Origin: Candidatus Villigracilis saccharophilus
Lineage (GTDB): Bacteria; Chloroflexota; Anaerolineae; Anaerolineales; Villigracilaceae
Direction: 5' to 3'
Length of the DNA stretch: 64,000 bases
Assembly: GCA_016709305.1 (NCBI GenBank)
Contig: JADJNA010000003.1
Coordinates: 42,337-106,336 of the forward strand
In this document: piece after piece, positions 34,333-44,782 of the stretch
Numbering within the stretch: the stretch's first letter is position 1
Layout of the letters: every line of letters begins with the position of its first letter
Notes under the pieces: generated by a model
What the model was told of the DNA's origin: nothing
Seen by the model: only the letters and a program-made list of their open reading frames with translations
The model's database searches: none
Position numbers and translations under genes: made by a program

Positions 34333-35089
34333 CTACCGTTCCACTTGGTTAAATATCTGGGCGCAGGCTGAATCAGGCGGGATATCCACAGCGGTACCCA
34401 ATTTTTGGAATATCATTTCAAGGTTGACGAATGTATCACCGGCGACAACATAACGCAGCAATCTGCCATTTTCATCCTTGTTTGAAACATCCGCGATCAG
34501 GGAAACATCCTTGCCATAGACGAGCACAGAGTTAAGCTGTCTGGCAGCCCTGCCTATATATTCATCTTCGGGGGATTCCACTCCAATATAACGTACAACA
34601 TATACCAGACCATCAATAAGCACCTTGATCGTGCTGCCATCGCTCACCTCCACCACCCTGCCAATTTGCACGGGATTATTGGGAATACAGCTTTTATTGA
34701 CAAACACTTCCGGTGTTACTGCTTGTGTGAGCGTGCTCAAAACCATCTCTGTACTTGGAGTAAGCGCTGTTAAGGCTAACACAGGGGTTGCGGTATCCAA
34801 AGTTTGTATCGTTGGCAGGGAGGGAGCTATGGTTGGCAGGAAGGTGGGAGTACTTTTAAAGACCAGGGGGGTCGTAGTCCATTCGGGAGTATAGAACAAG
34901 TGGATCAGCACTGGTCCGTGAAGGCTTCGGCAAAATCATCGAAACCGCATCAATTAATGATTTTTCGCCAGGCAGATTTGCGAGCAGGTAAATGAACGCA
35001 AAGACCACGCCAGCCAGCAAAAGGCTGACGAGCATTATCAATTTGTTGATAATGTCCCTTTCCCAAAAATCACGAAAGCGTTTGATCAA
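34333..35089 (-). CDS. membrane-anchored thermonuclease (SNase-like), one frameshift
   Basis: The first frame from the ATG at 35089 (MIKRFRDFWERDIINKL) gives a membrane helix (LIMLVSLLLAGVVFAFIYLL) and continues to about 34900; the second frame carries a Pro/Thr linker and an SNase domain (VVEVSDGSTIKVLIDG, VRYIGVESPEDE, KDENGRLLRYV) to the stop at 34333. Joining them needs one base change near 34890-34910. Arg and Glu of the SNase active site (VRYIGVESPE) and the later Arg (GRLLRYV) are present. It should be an extracellular, membrane-tethered Ca-dependent nuclease. Confidence 0.8.
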
Positions 35090-35120
35090 ATTCTAAATTC
35101 CGTCGTCACCTGAATTACTA

Positions 35121-38100
35121 TTATCGCGCATAGTTTTCAGGATTATGGTTTTGTCCATGACAAGCGAGGGCACAACTCCCGCCATTTGCCGTTAGTGTAA
35201 AAGCGGTCTGGCTGTTAATCCCACCACTGAATGTAACCACGCTCGCGTCAAAATTGATCAGGCGAACCTGCTCACTGCCGTGCGAATTGTGACAGGTATA
35301 ACAGGTTGCCGTTGTTAGCGAACCGTTCATATGCTCGCTGTGAAAATTGTTTCCGCCGTCCCTGAAGTTCGTATTTGTGGAAGTATCTGTACCTGTCACA
35401 TAAGTGGTGTACTTATGACATTTAAAACAAATCTCTGTCGCAAGAACCTGCGCGCCATTTCCATTACCATTGGCAGTGGTGTAATCTGTTGCACCAGCCG
35501 CTGAACCATCAAGGATATGAAGAAGCGGTGATCCGTGCGGTCCTGCCCCGGCAACAGTGGGCGATGCATTGGTGTGGCAATCCGAACAATAGACCCAACT
35601 ACTCACGCCCCAGCCAGCCACAAACCCTCCAGCGGGCATCGAGACATTTTTACCTGTTGCTGCCAATGGGTGAAAACTCGCATTGGCAGGATTGAAAGCA
35701 GCTGCCAGATCACGCTGGTCTTTCACTTGATCCGCATTTGTGCTGGTAAGTTTAACCAAGCCATCGGGAGTATATGCGGGCAGGGTGGTGTAACTGGAAT
35801 GACATTTGAAGCAGGTCTGATATTCTTTTTCAGCCTGACTTAGGAAATTAAATCTGTCAGGCGCGCCAGCCGCTACGCCATAATTGGCCGGCTCAACACC
35901 TGTTGCGCCCGATTGCGTGAGTTTTATGTCAGGCGCAGCAGCAGTATTTGGATAGGAATTAATATGCGGCTCATGGCAGTCACCGCACTCAACATGACGG
36001 TTGGCAAAACTCGAACCGAATATTTCCTTTGAATGATCCAATCCACGATCCACGCTGACATTGTGTATAAATTCGAGTTGGCGTATTTAAATTTACCCAG
36101 GTTGAGAAGGCTGACTTGAAACCGGTAACCCCTGGTCCTGTGGTGTGACAACTGAAGCAGAATTTTTCTTCCTGTTCCAATGCGTCTGGAGCAGTACCTG
36201 CCAAGAAATTCCACGGTTTAAGAATCTTCGACTTGTTCGATCCATGACCGCTGTCGTGACAGTCCAAACAGGAGCCAGTGAAAGTGCCATCTATGGAATT
36301 ATGCGCCGCAGCCGACCACATCGTTCCGTCCAAAGACGGCGCAAGCTTAAGATCGCTGAAGGGCGTCTGGTTTCCTGCGCGGCCGTCCCCGTCATGGCAG
36401 GAAATGCAGAAGTTTTCATAATCCGCAGGGTCATCAACGGCATTAAGCACGTAATCCAGAGTATAGACGGTAGCGGGGACATCCACATCGAACAAGCGAA
36501 CCTTGCCGGCCATGTGCTGGCTCATTTCATGACATACCTGACAATCACCGTCTGTGATCAAGTCGCTGCCGCTGACATGATGCGAGGCACGGGTGAAATC
36601 ACCGCCGGTTGCGCCCACAATTTGTCGGCGCGGCGTGCCACGCCCAAGATCCTGTGTTGTGGAGTGACATGCGCGGCAGCTTGCCATGAAGCCATCCGCG
36701 GTGAGAGGTGATGAATCAGCGCTGTGCTTGTGGCAGCTCACACAGTCTGTTCCGCTGTAATTCACAGCACCATTGTGATTCGCCCCGCCCGAATGGCTGA
36801 CCATGGGGCTGCCAGGGTTGGAAGGATTTACATGACAGGCCACGCATAACCGGTTGGCAGCCGCGCTGACCCCATCATCATAGGAATTTGGACCGGTTGT
36901 AGCCGTAAAATTAATGGGACCCGTTGTAACGATCGGATTGGTATTTGAAGTCACCTGTACGAACGGACGTATCGAAAATAAATTAGTGCTGCCATGCGGT
37001 TCATGACATTGCGTGCATAACAACTCAAAAGAAGCCTCCACTCGCAAGCCTGCCCAATCTTTGTTCGAATGAGTGGAGACGACCACGTTTCCATCGGAGT
37101 GGCAGCTTAAGCAGAACGCGTTACCGGACAGCGGGGAAGCGATCAATTCGGGGCTTTGAGCCGTATGTGTCCGGTGACAGGCGGCGCATTTATCGGTCGT
37201 GGCAGTATATCCGCCATGCGGATCCTGATTCCTGGCGACAACAGTGATCGTGGCCGTGTCCTGACCGGTTCCCACCGAATTCACCGCGCTGGCAGTAATG
37301 GTATGGGTGCCGGGGGTCAGGCTGCTGTAACCCAAACTGGATCCCGTCCCAAAAAGACCATCAATACTTGAAGTCCATTGAATGGTGGAGCTGATATCAC
37401 CGTTAACGGGAATCAGCGCCTGACCGGTAAATTGGAGCTTGGCTCCCTGAGAAAAACTGGAGCCATCGATCGGGGAGAGAATGGTCACAAGCGGCGCGGA
37501 CGCAAGAACATTGTCGCTGGTCACCTGACTTGCGCTCGCCGCAGCACTGACTGACGTATCCCCCACCGCCTGAACCCGCCAATAATAAGTTGTATTCGGC
37601 AATAGACCTGCGGCATGATAGGTCACGGCATTGGCCGCGCTTGTAGAGACCAATGAGAAATTAACATTATCGACGGATCTGAGAACATAAAAAGCTGCCT
37701 CGTTATCCGAGTTGTCAGACCAGTTCAAGGTCATGGATGTCGCTGCGACGCCGGTAAAGTTCAACGCAGACGGCGCTGCCACTGAAGCTGAGATGCTGGC
37801 ATTCCCTTCAACAACCGCATATACTTTCCAGTAATTATTGGCGCTGTTCAATAAACCTGTTGCGTTAAAGGTGGTGGTGTTGGCCGTGGCTTGACCGAAG
37901 TAGGTATAGTTATTTCCATCTGTGGAGGTATAGATACTAAAACCGTCTTCGCCCGTGGAGTTGTCCGTCCAATTCAAGGCAACAGATGATTTGGTCACGT
38001 TGGACAAGCTTATATTACCAGGTGAAGCAAGCGGAACAAACGCGGGGGTAAAAGTATAGATCGTATCGAGCAGGGGTTTGGCGCCTAAAGTTGTCGCATC

Positions 38101-41100
38101 GGTCACATTGCTCCAGGCCGGGCAGGCGCCAAAACTTTGTGCAGAGATGAAACTGGTGTTTGCTGTACCCGTAATCCCAATGGAAGCGTTCGCTCCTGGA
38201 TTTACATCGTTGGGATAATACATAAAATCGATCGCCCCCGTGCTCTCATGCAGAACAACACGTGCACTCATGCGGCTGCCGCTGGCGGCATTCCACTCAA
38301 AATTCCACCATTCGAAAGTAAATGTACGGGTTGGGGCTATGCCAGATGTCGTATAAGAAGCGGCACTGCCTGCCGCAGCGCCTCCGAGATCATCCCATAA
38401 TGGCGCAATGATCGGACGGGCAGCGGTGTTGTCGGCAATCCCTGCGCTGTTATCGAGAGCATTCAACGGCAGGGAATTTCCACCCGGGGCATTGAACGAT
38501 AGCCAGCCATTTGAACTGACATACACATCCGTATAGCGGGTTCCCATATACCAGAATTCAAAACCAAGGGAAATAGGCGCGGAGACAGCATTATCAGCCA
38601 GGAGGGTCGGAACACTTGTGCCGCTCAACTGTGCGCCATACGCAGAAGTCCCACAACCGGGCGCATACGCATTCAGCGTTGACCCCGCCATGTCTGTCAA
38701 AATATCGACCTCTTCGCCGGGGACAGGCATGGAACCCATTCCAGGGATCGGCAGGATCGCCCCGTCATAATTCAACGCATCATAGGCCTGGATCAAACCA
38801 TAACCAAAATAAGGATCATGTCCTGGAGCGCCGAGATCGAGAGCAGCGCCAAACAATGCGGATGTCAGGTAATCTTTATCAATGAACTGCGGCTGACTTG
38901 CCAGGAGTACAGCAACCCCTGAGACATGCGCAGAAGACATGGAAGTACCGGAGGCCTCTGAATACGCCCCGCCGGGGAATGTGGATCTAACCGCATTACC
39001 TGGTGCTGATATGCTGATGTGATTCCCGTATGAAGAAGATGCCGACAGCGCCAGGCTATTATCAACTGAACTGACCGCAACCACCCCCACATAGCCGGCC
39101 GGGTAATAAGTTGTATCGTCGCCTTTGTTGCCACCTGCGGCGACAACCACCACATTATGCGCAAGAGCATAATCAATGGCGTCCTGTAAAACATCACTGG
39201 AACCCGTACCGCCAAAGCCAAGATTGATAACGCGCGCGCCCATATCAACCGCGTACACGATCCCTTCAGCCACAGTAGCGTGAGTGCCATATCCGCTGTT
39301 ATCCAAAACTTTGACAGGCAGGATGCGCGCATTTGGCGCTATGCCGGCAATGCCAATCCCATTATTGGTTTGCGCGCCGATGATGCCCGCCAGATGCGTG
39401 CCATGTCCCTGGTCATCATTGGCATTATTATTTCCAGCCACCATATTCCAGCCCTGCCAGTCATCCACGTAGCCATTGCTGTCATCGTCAATGCCATTGG
39501 TGTTTTTATCCGCGCCGTTCGCATCCAAACCGGTTTCAGCGGGATTCTGCCAAATGACAGTGGACAAGTCGGGATGGGTCGCATCCACGCCTGTATCAAT
39601 GACCGCGACCAAAACCTGCGGCATGATTGGGAACATGTCCCAGGCCTGAGGCGCTTGAATGGCAGTTAAGTTGGTTTGAGCGGGAAACTCAGGATCATCC
39701 GGTGCGCCCGCCAGAGTAACCAAATAATTAAGGCCTGCAAATTCAATGCTACTGGCATTTTGTAATGCAGTCAAAATAGAATCAAGTTGTGAGGAATCAA
39801 CTTTTACGATCAGGCTTTCAAGGGATCCGATCGGAGTACTGTCTGTTGTTAAATCGATGCCAAGACTTGCAATGACTTGAAGCGCTTCCTCGCTATTTTT
39901 CGGATCGATCTTAACCACGATCTGATCCTGAATATGGGCAGATTCCAGCTGCTGGGCGATGCTCAAATCTGCTGAAGCCGAATCGGATGCAGGAGTGGCC
40001 GCGGGCGTTAAAGAAGGTAATCCATAGATCACGCGGCGGGCGGATTCGATCTGATCCGCGGGCGGCAAAACAACGCTATTTCCTGTGGTAACCATGTGTT
40101 CAACATAATCAACTGCGCTTTCACAGCCCGCCTGGAAATTCTTTGAAATAAACTTCCAGCGCAGCGGTTTTCTTTCCTTTAGCGTGGCGCGCATGGCATT
40201 GCTGGTACAACCGGGCCCGGCGTGATAATTGGCCGTCGAAAGTTTCCAGACCTCCTGCCATTCCATCTGGCTAACAGCCGCCTTGCCAGTTAGATTTTTG
40301 GCAATCTGATCGATCTGATGAAAATTAGCCTTAAGCGCCGCGGCAAACACGGAGATGCTTTTTTCGGTGATTTCAAGGTCGATCCGATTGGGACAGTTGG
40401 CGCAGTCAGCGCGCACTTCGATCAAAGCGGAACCGCGTAAATAGGCGCGCTCAGAGGAGGAGATGCTCAGGTAATCTTTTTTGCAGTTTTCATTATCCAG
40501 TTTTTCCTGGCATATTTTTTTGAAATAAGCATTGTTCCACATCAAGAGCGTGTCTGAACCATTTTCAGTCAGCTGGCCAATGCCATATTCAGGCGGCACA
40601 TGCGCAGATGCCTGGGGCCACATCTGACTTTCCTGGATCAACAGGTTCTTAAACAGGTAGGCGGGAATGTTCTCTTTCACAGCTGAATCAAAAATGAAAC
40701 CATCAAATCGGTTTTGCCAGATAAAAACATAGGGCTGCGCCGCAGTCATTCCGCATGGGCTGGCGTACCCGTTTGGAAGTAACGCGCTTCCATTGCAGCT
40801 GCTGACGTCCACATACCCGGCGGCGATCAATTTGCCGGCGAGATACGTCAGCGGCAGATTCATTTGCAGGTCCGCAGCATTGTCCGGAATATCCAGCCAT
40901 GAATATCCTGATGCCATCGATGTGGCAGTTGGAACGATCGATGCAGTCGGTGTGGCTGCCGGAACTGCTTTTGAGAGGTTGTAATCGCCGTTCTGCCAGC
41001 CTGTAAAAAGATCTTCCCCGCAGGTTTGTTTAACTTCATCTGAAGTCGGTTCGCCTTCATGCGCAACATTGATCGTACATACAACCTGCGCGTTATTCTT

Positions 41101-41301
41101 GCGGATCAAATTCCATGCAAAACCCGAATCGCCAACTGCCGCGCTTACCACCTGACCGCTGAAAAGCAAGCTAAAACTGAACACAACCAGCAGAACTGTT
41201 TGTGGAACAGATTTGATCTTTGCCAGAACGAAACGCTGAAGACTTTGCAGCTGATCGTTTTGTTTTAACATGGAACGGGCATTTGTCATGTTTAATTTCA
41301 C
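35121..41301 (-). CDS. giant secreted fusion: transglycosylase-like, subtilisin-like protease, Fn3/Ig and 16-heme region (one frameshift)
   Basis: About 2060 residues. A GTG start at 41301 gives a long n-region and signal peptide (QTVLLVVFSFSLLFSG, cleavage near VSA). Residues about 210-410 resemble a lysozyme-like SLT domain (LIQESQMWPQA with Glu224, then EYGIGQLTENGSD). Residues about 455-530 look like an I9-type propeptide. Residues about 560-840 are an S8 peptidase with Asp569 (VIDTGVD), His633 (GHGTHLAG), Asn725 and Ser787 (SGTSMSS), all intact. Two Fn3 domains (about 1092-1263) and an Ig-like domain follow. From residue 1372 on there are ten CXXCH; a one-base frame change near 36060-36085 joins a second segment with five CXXCH and one CX3CH (CALACH). 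It ends the minus-strand cytochrome cluster. It probably acts outside the cell; whether protease and hemes cooperate is unknown. Confidence 0.88.
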
Positions 41302-41397
41302 TTTAAAAAGGATTTGCCAATGGCAGGATGATGAAAAAAAATAATTGCATTAAAAATCTTGTTGGTCTTCAAATGAGAAGCTATAGAAAGCCAGATA

Positions 41398-41440
41398 GGT
41401 AGGGATGGCCAGGGTCGTCAACCCGACCACCATCCCTACC
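41398..41440 (-). repeat. hairpin in the spacer between the hexaheme and giant genes
   Basis: GGTAGGGATGG (41398-41408) pairs with CCATCCCTACC (41430-41440), with an inner GGTCG/CGACC stem. It lies 20 bases past the hexaheme gene stop; no T-run follows on the minus strand. It may be a terminator or a processing/stability hairpin that sets different expression of the two genes. Confidence 0.55.
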
Positions 41441-41459
41441 CTGCTGGCATGATCAATCA

Positions 41460-42413
41460 TTATTTTTGGTGACAGACTTCGCAGGTCGCGCGGTTGTCCA
41501 GGCGCAGGAGCGCGCTGTCAGTCGCGGATGTGTTACCTGGCAAAACCCCGGAGTTTGCATGCCCCGTCATCGCCGCGGAAGACCCGTGCGGCAGATGGCA
41601 GGTCTGACAGACGACCGCATTGACTGTGCCAGTTTGAGCCAGAGGCAGGGTCAGGCCAGCCAAACCCACCGTTTCAGGGTTTTGATTTGGAACTCCGGGG
41701 CCGGCGTAGGTGTAGGACATATCTACGCGGTGGGTATACCCACCCGTGGCAACCATTCCAAGATCAGAGCCGGAACCAGCCGCAGTCTGGTGATAGGCAC
41801 TATGGCAGGCAGCGCAGAGCGCGCTTTGACCGGCTCCCCATTGCTCGGTGTCATAATCCTTGGCAGCACCTTCATCAACCTGGGCAACATTCACAGCCAC
41901 ACCATTGACAGTGACGTTGATGGTGCGGTAATTGGTTGATCCATGCGGATCGTGGCAGGAGGCGCAGTTCATGTTGCCACCAGCCAGGTTAGCCGTGACA
42001 CCGCGATTGACACCGTTACCCCAGGCCGCAGCAGTTGTTTCCTGTACAGCATGATTGGAAGTTGTCGCGATCGTCTTGTAGAAGGCGAAACCGCCACCCA
42101 GCAAAGGAGCATTAATTGCGGTATTTGCATCGCCAGTTGTATCGGTCGGGTTTCGGCCTTCAAGCCAGATACCGTCGATAACATTGGAATCCGCTCCCGT
42201 CCCTGTATTTCCATGACATGTCATGCATAGGGTATAGGTATTATTGATGATCAATAGCTTGGGACCATTGGCGGTGTGTGTGCGATGACAACCGGCGCAG
42301 GCATCGGTTGTGGGTGTGAAACCGCCATGCGGACCACCATTTGCAGAAGCCATTGTTGTTAAAGTCAGGGCAGAAACAAGGGCTACTGCCAAAACAATTA
42401 GGATTTTTTTCAT
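41460..42413 (-). CDS. secreted hexaheme c-type cytochrome
   Basis: 317 residues from the ATG at 42413, chosen because TAGGAG lies upstream and a perfect signal peptide follows (MKKILIVLAVALVSALTL, cleavage near ASA). Six CXXCH motifs: CAGCH, CMTCH, CASCH, CAACH, CQTCH, CEVCH. The opening PHGGFTPTTDACAGCHRTHT closely matches the first heme module of the giant protein downstream (PHGGYTATTDKCAACHRTHT), so the two are related. It is a doubled-CXXCH-type electron-transfer protein expected on the outer face of the membrane. No catalytic domain was recognised. Confidence 0.9.
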   Translation of the reverse strand: MKKILIVLAVALVSALTLTTMASANGGPHGGFTPTTDACAGCHRTHTANGPKLLIINNTYTLCMTCHGNTGTGADSNVIDGIWLEGRNPTDTTGDANTAINAPLLGGGFAFYKTIATTSNHAVQETTAAAWGNGVNRGVTANLAGGNMNCASCHDPHGSTNYRTINVTVNGVAVNVAQVDEGAAKDYDTEQWGAGQSALCAACHSAYHQTAAGSGSDLGMVATGGYTHRVDMSYTYAGPGVPNQNPETVGLAGLTLPLAQTGTVNAVVCQTCHLPHGSSAAMTGHANSGVLPGNTSATDSALLRLDNRATCEVCHQK

Positions 42414-42438
42414 TGGACTTTCTCCTAAACACATGATT

Positions 42439-42473
42439 TGCATATCGTACTTAATATGGGGATACGATATGCA
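42439..42473 (-). promoter_or_regulatory. perfect 11-bp inverted repeat upstream of the hexaheme gene
   Basis: TGCATATCGTA (42439-42449) and TACGATATGCA (42463-42473) are separated by 13 bases and end 25 bases before the start codon. Spacing and symmetry suit a dimeric regulator operator; the NarL-type regulator of this cluster is the obvious candidate, by inference only. Confidence 0.55.
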
Positions 42474-42577
42474 CAGATTGGGTGAAATGTTTTGACGAGG
42501 AACCTCCTGAAAGAAAATTTGAATTATTCATGAAGCAGCAGTAGGCATTCGTCCGCCTACCCGCTGGATACAATCGG

Positions 42578-43801
42578 TCAATAGGACCAAACCTGAATGC
42601 GATTATTCTCGCGGTCCACGACATAAATGATATTTGTCCCGAACAGCACGACATCATTTGGATAATTGAATTGTCCATCATCCACACCCAGGTCGCCAAA
42701 GGCATATAGGAACTCTGGTTGATCACCGCCAAGGCTATAAACCTTCACGTTTTGCCCAACAGCATCCACGATGAACAGGCGTTCTTTGGAATCCAAAGCA
42801 GCGCCGCGCGGCAGGCTGACTGCGCCTTCGCCGGTGCCGCTGCCAAAATAATATTGGAATTGTTGTGCAGAGTCCCAAACAGAGATACGGGCATTGTTCC
42901 CGTCCACTGCGTAATAACGGCCTTTGGAATCCACCAGTACATCATTAGGAAAAATGAACTGTCCATCACCTTCGCCATAAGACCCAAAAGTGGTGAGTGT
43001 TGGAGAAAAATCCGCCCAGTTTTCCGAGCTTGTTACAGAGGCAGGGTATTCGATGATATTGCTTTTCTCACTGATCACATTGGTAACCAGCATCCTGCCA
43101 TCCGCGGTAATTGAAATCCCCAGGGGCGACCAGCCCTCATGCGCAGGAGCCGGAAGAGTCGTCCAGTCTGTTGCCCCGGCAGATTGATACCAAACGCCCT
43201 CTTGAAAAATATTATAGAGATATTTTGTGCCTTGCGGCAAGCCGCCCAACTGACTGGAAACATAGGCGCTAAGGGTTAAGTCTGGAGCAATGATCGTGTC
43301 AAGATACTCGCCGTCGCCGCTATAAATAAAGATGGCGTGTTGAAGACGATCAGTCACATACACGCGCCCGCGGGCATCCACGGCAACATAAACGGGAGAC
43401 CGTTCACCGGGACCGGTATTGGGGGGCATAAACTCTTTGAGCAGTCGTCCGCTGTCAGCTTCAATGATCTTGATCAGGCGATCGCCGCCAGCCTCTGCAA
43501 CATACAGCCTCTTGCCATCCTGTGAAACGGCCGCCCCCACCGGCTGATCGATGCCATAAACAGAATACAGGTAATGCGGAGAATAATTGACATCCACCGG
43601 CAGCGACATTAATTCAGGCAGCGGCGCGGGATTAAATAAATAGCGCAAAAATAATACAGCGCAGAAACAACTTAAGAACAGCAGCAAAAGCAAAAATAAC
43701 AACAACAAGCGGCGACGTTTTTCTTCTCTTTTCGATTCTTCAGCGGAATTCGCAAGCATACCGCCCTCAGGCTCATTTTTGGGAGTGGTGTCTGTTGTCA
43801 T
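42578..43801 (-). CDS. membrane-anchored NHL-repeat beta-propeller protein
   Basis: 407 residues. After a charged cytoplasmic start, one membrane helix (LLLLFLLLLLFLSCFCAVLFL) is followed by NHL repeats with the usual pattern: GAAVSQDGKRLYVAEAGGDR, VAVDARGRVYVTDRLQHAI, DVLVDSKGRYYAVDGNNARI, GAALDSKERLFIVDAVGQN, DVVLFGTNIIYVVDRENNR. This should form a six-bladed propeller outside the membrane, probably a protein-binding scaffold. It starts three bases after the TPR gene stop. NHL proteins accompany multiheme cytochromes in other bacteria, which fits an assembly or docking role. Confidence 0.9.
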   Translation of the reverse strand: MTTDTTPKNEPEGGMLANSAEESKREEKRRRLLLLFLLLLLFLSCFCAVLFLRYLFNPAPLPELMSLPVDVNYSPHYLYSVYGIDQPVGAAVSQDGKRLYVAEAGGDRLIKIIEADSGRLLKEFMPPNTGPGERSPVYVAVDARGRVYVTDRLQHAIFIYSGDGEYLDTIIAPDLTLSAYVSSQLGGLPQGTKYLYNIFQEGVWYQSAGATDWTTLPAPAHEGWSPLGISITADGRMLVTNVISEKSNIIEYPASVTSSENWADFSPTLTTFGSYGEGDGQFIFPNDVLVDSKGRYYAVDGNNARISVWDSAQQFQYYFGSGTGEGAVSLPRGAALDSKERLFIVDAVGQNVKVYSLGGDQPEFLYAFGDLGVDDGQFNYPNDVVLFGTNIIYVVDRENNRIQVWSY

Positions 43802-43804
43802 AAA

Positions 43805-44756
43805 TTACCCCTGAGCCTTTATCGCAGCTTCAATACGTTCCTGCGCTTGTTGAATAGAAAAATTATTAGGGTCAAGCTGGAGCGCGATCTTAATGCTGAT
43901 CAAGGCATCCTCCAGGCGGTTTAACTGTTCGTATGTCAACGCCAGGCCAAAATGCGCTGAGGCGAAATCAGGCAGGGCTTCTCTGGCAGATTCAAGATAT
44001 TTCTGCGCGGTCTTATAATCCTTGAGGGAAAAGGCCTGCATTCCGCGCGCATAATCAGAATGATCAGGTTTATTGAGCGCAGTATAACTTTCGATCATGC
44101 CCGCATAGGCTTCGGTAAAATCAGGGACAAAGAGTACAGCGCCTTCAAAGAACGCTATCGCTTTTTCATGATCATTCATGGTTTGAGCTGACAACCCGGC
44201 TTGAAAGAGCGCATCAGCATCTGTCGAGTTAATCCTTAAGCGCAGCTTCAAGCGCAGGCAGTGCTTTGTCCGCTTGATCCAATGTATTGTAGCTTTCACC
44301 GAGAAAATAATAAGCCGTCTGCAGTGCCGTATCACTCATGGCCATTGGGTCGTCTCTACGCAGGTCGATAAATTTTTCAAGCGGCGCAATTGCCTTTTGT
44401 GACTGTCCGGATCGTGTATATGTGATGCCGGAGATCAGGAGCGCCCCCGTATTTTCAGGGAAAGTACTTAAGACCTGATCGGTTTGCTCAATGGCCTGGG
44501 AATACAGCCCCTTGCCCAGATAAAACTCGGCCAAAGCAACCCGTGCCTCGGGGTTTTCTGGATTTTCACGCACGGCAATCTCAAGCTGATCAATGCTCAT
44601 ATCCAGCGGCGACTTATCATCCACGCGCACGTAACGGTCCTTGTAGTAATAGCCAAAGAACATTAAAGCGATCGCAGCAAAAGCCAGGCCGGCGGTCCAG
44701 ACATATTTAATTAACTCACGGCTGTGAATATTATTCAAACGTCCAAGAAACTTCAT
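43805..44756 (-). CDS. membrane-anchored TPR-repeat protein (one frameshift)
   Basis: From the ATG at 44756 (AGAGGACG upstream) the product has one membrane helix (VWTAGLAFAAIALMFFGYYY) and TPR units such as NPENPEARVALAEFYLGKG. The frame stops at LEAALKD near 44230, but the next frame continues seamlessly as INSTDADALFQAGLSAQTMN and further TPR units to 43805, so one extra G in GG near 44231-44236 explains the break. The whole is about 316 residues. TPR proteins like this help assemble cytochrome c or membrane complexes. It lies between NapC-like and NHL genes with gaps of 26 and 3 bases. Confidence 0.85.
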
Positions 44757-44782
44757 TAATTACGTCCTCTTTATCAAAACCG

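Noticed and set aside
41398..41440. Riboswitch between the hexaheme and giant genes
   Set aside because: Only one simple hairpin with an internal loop is present; no conserved aptamer features were recognised.
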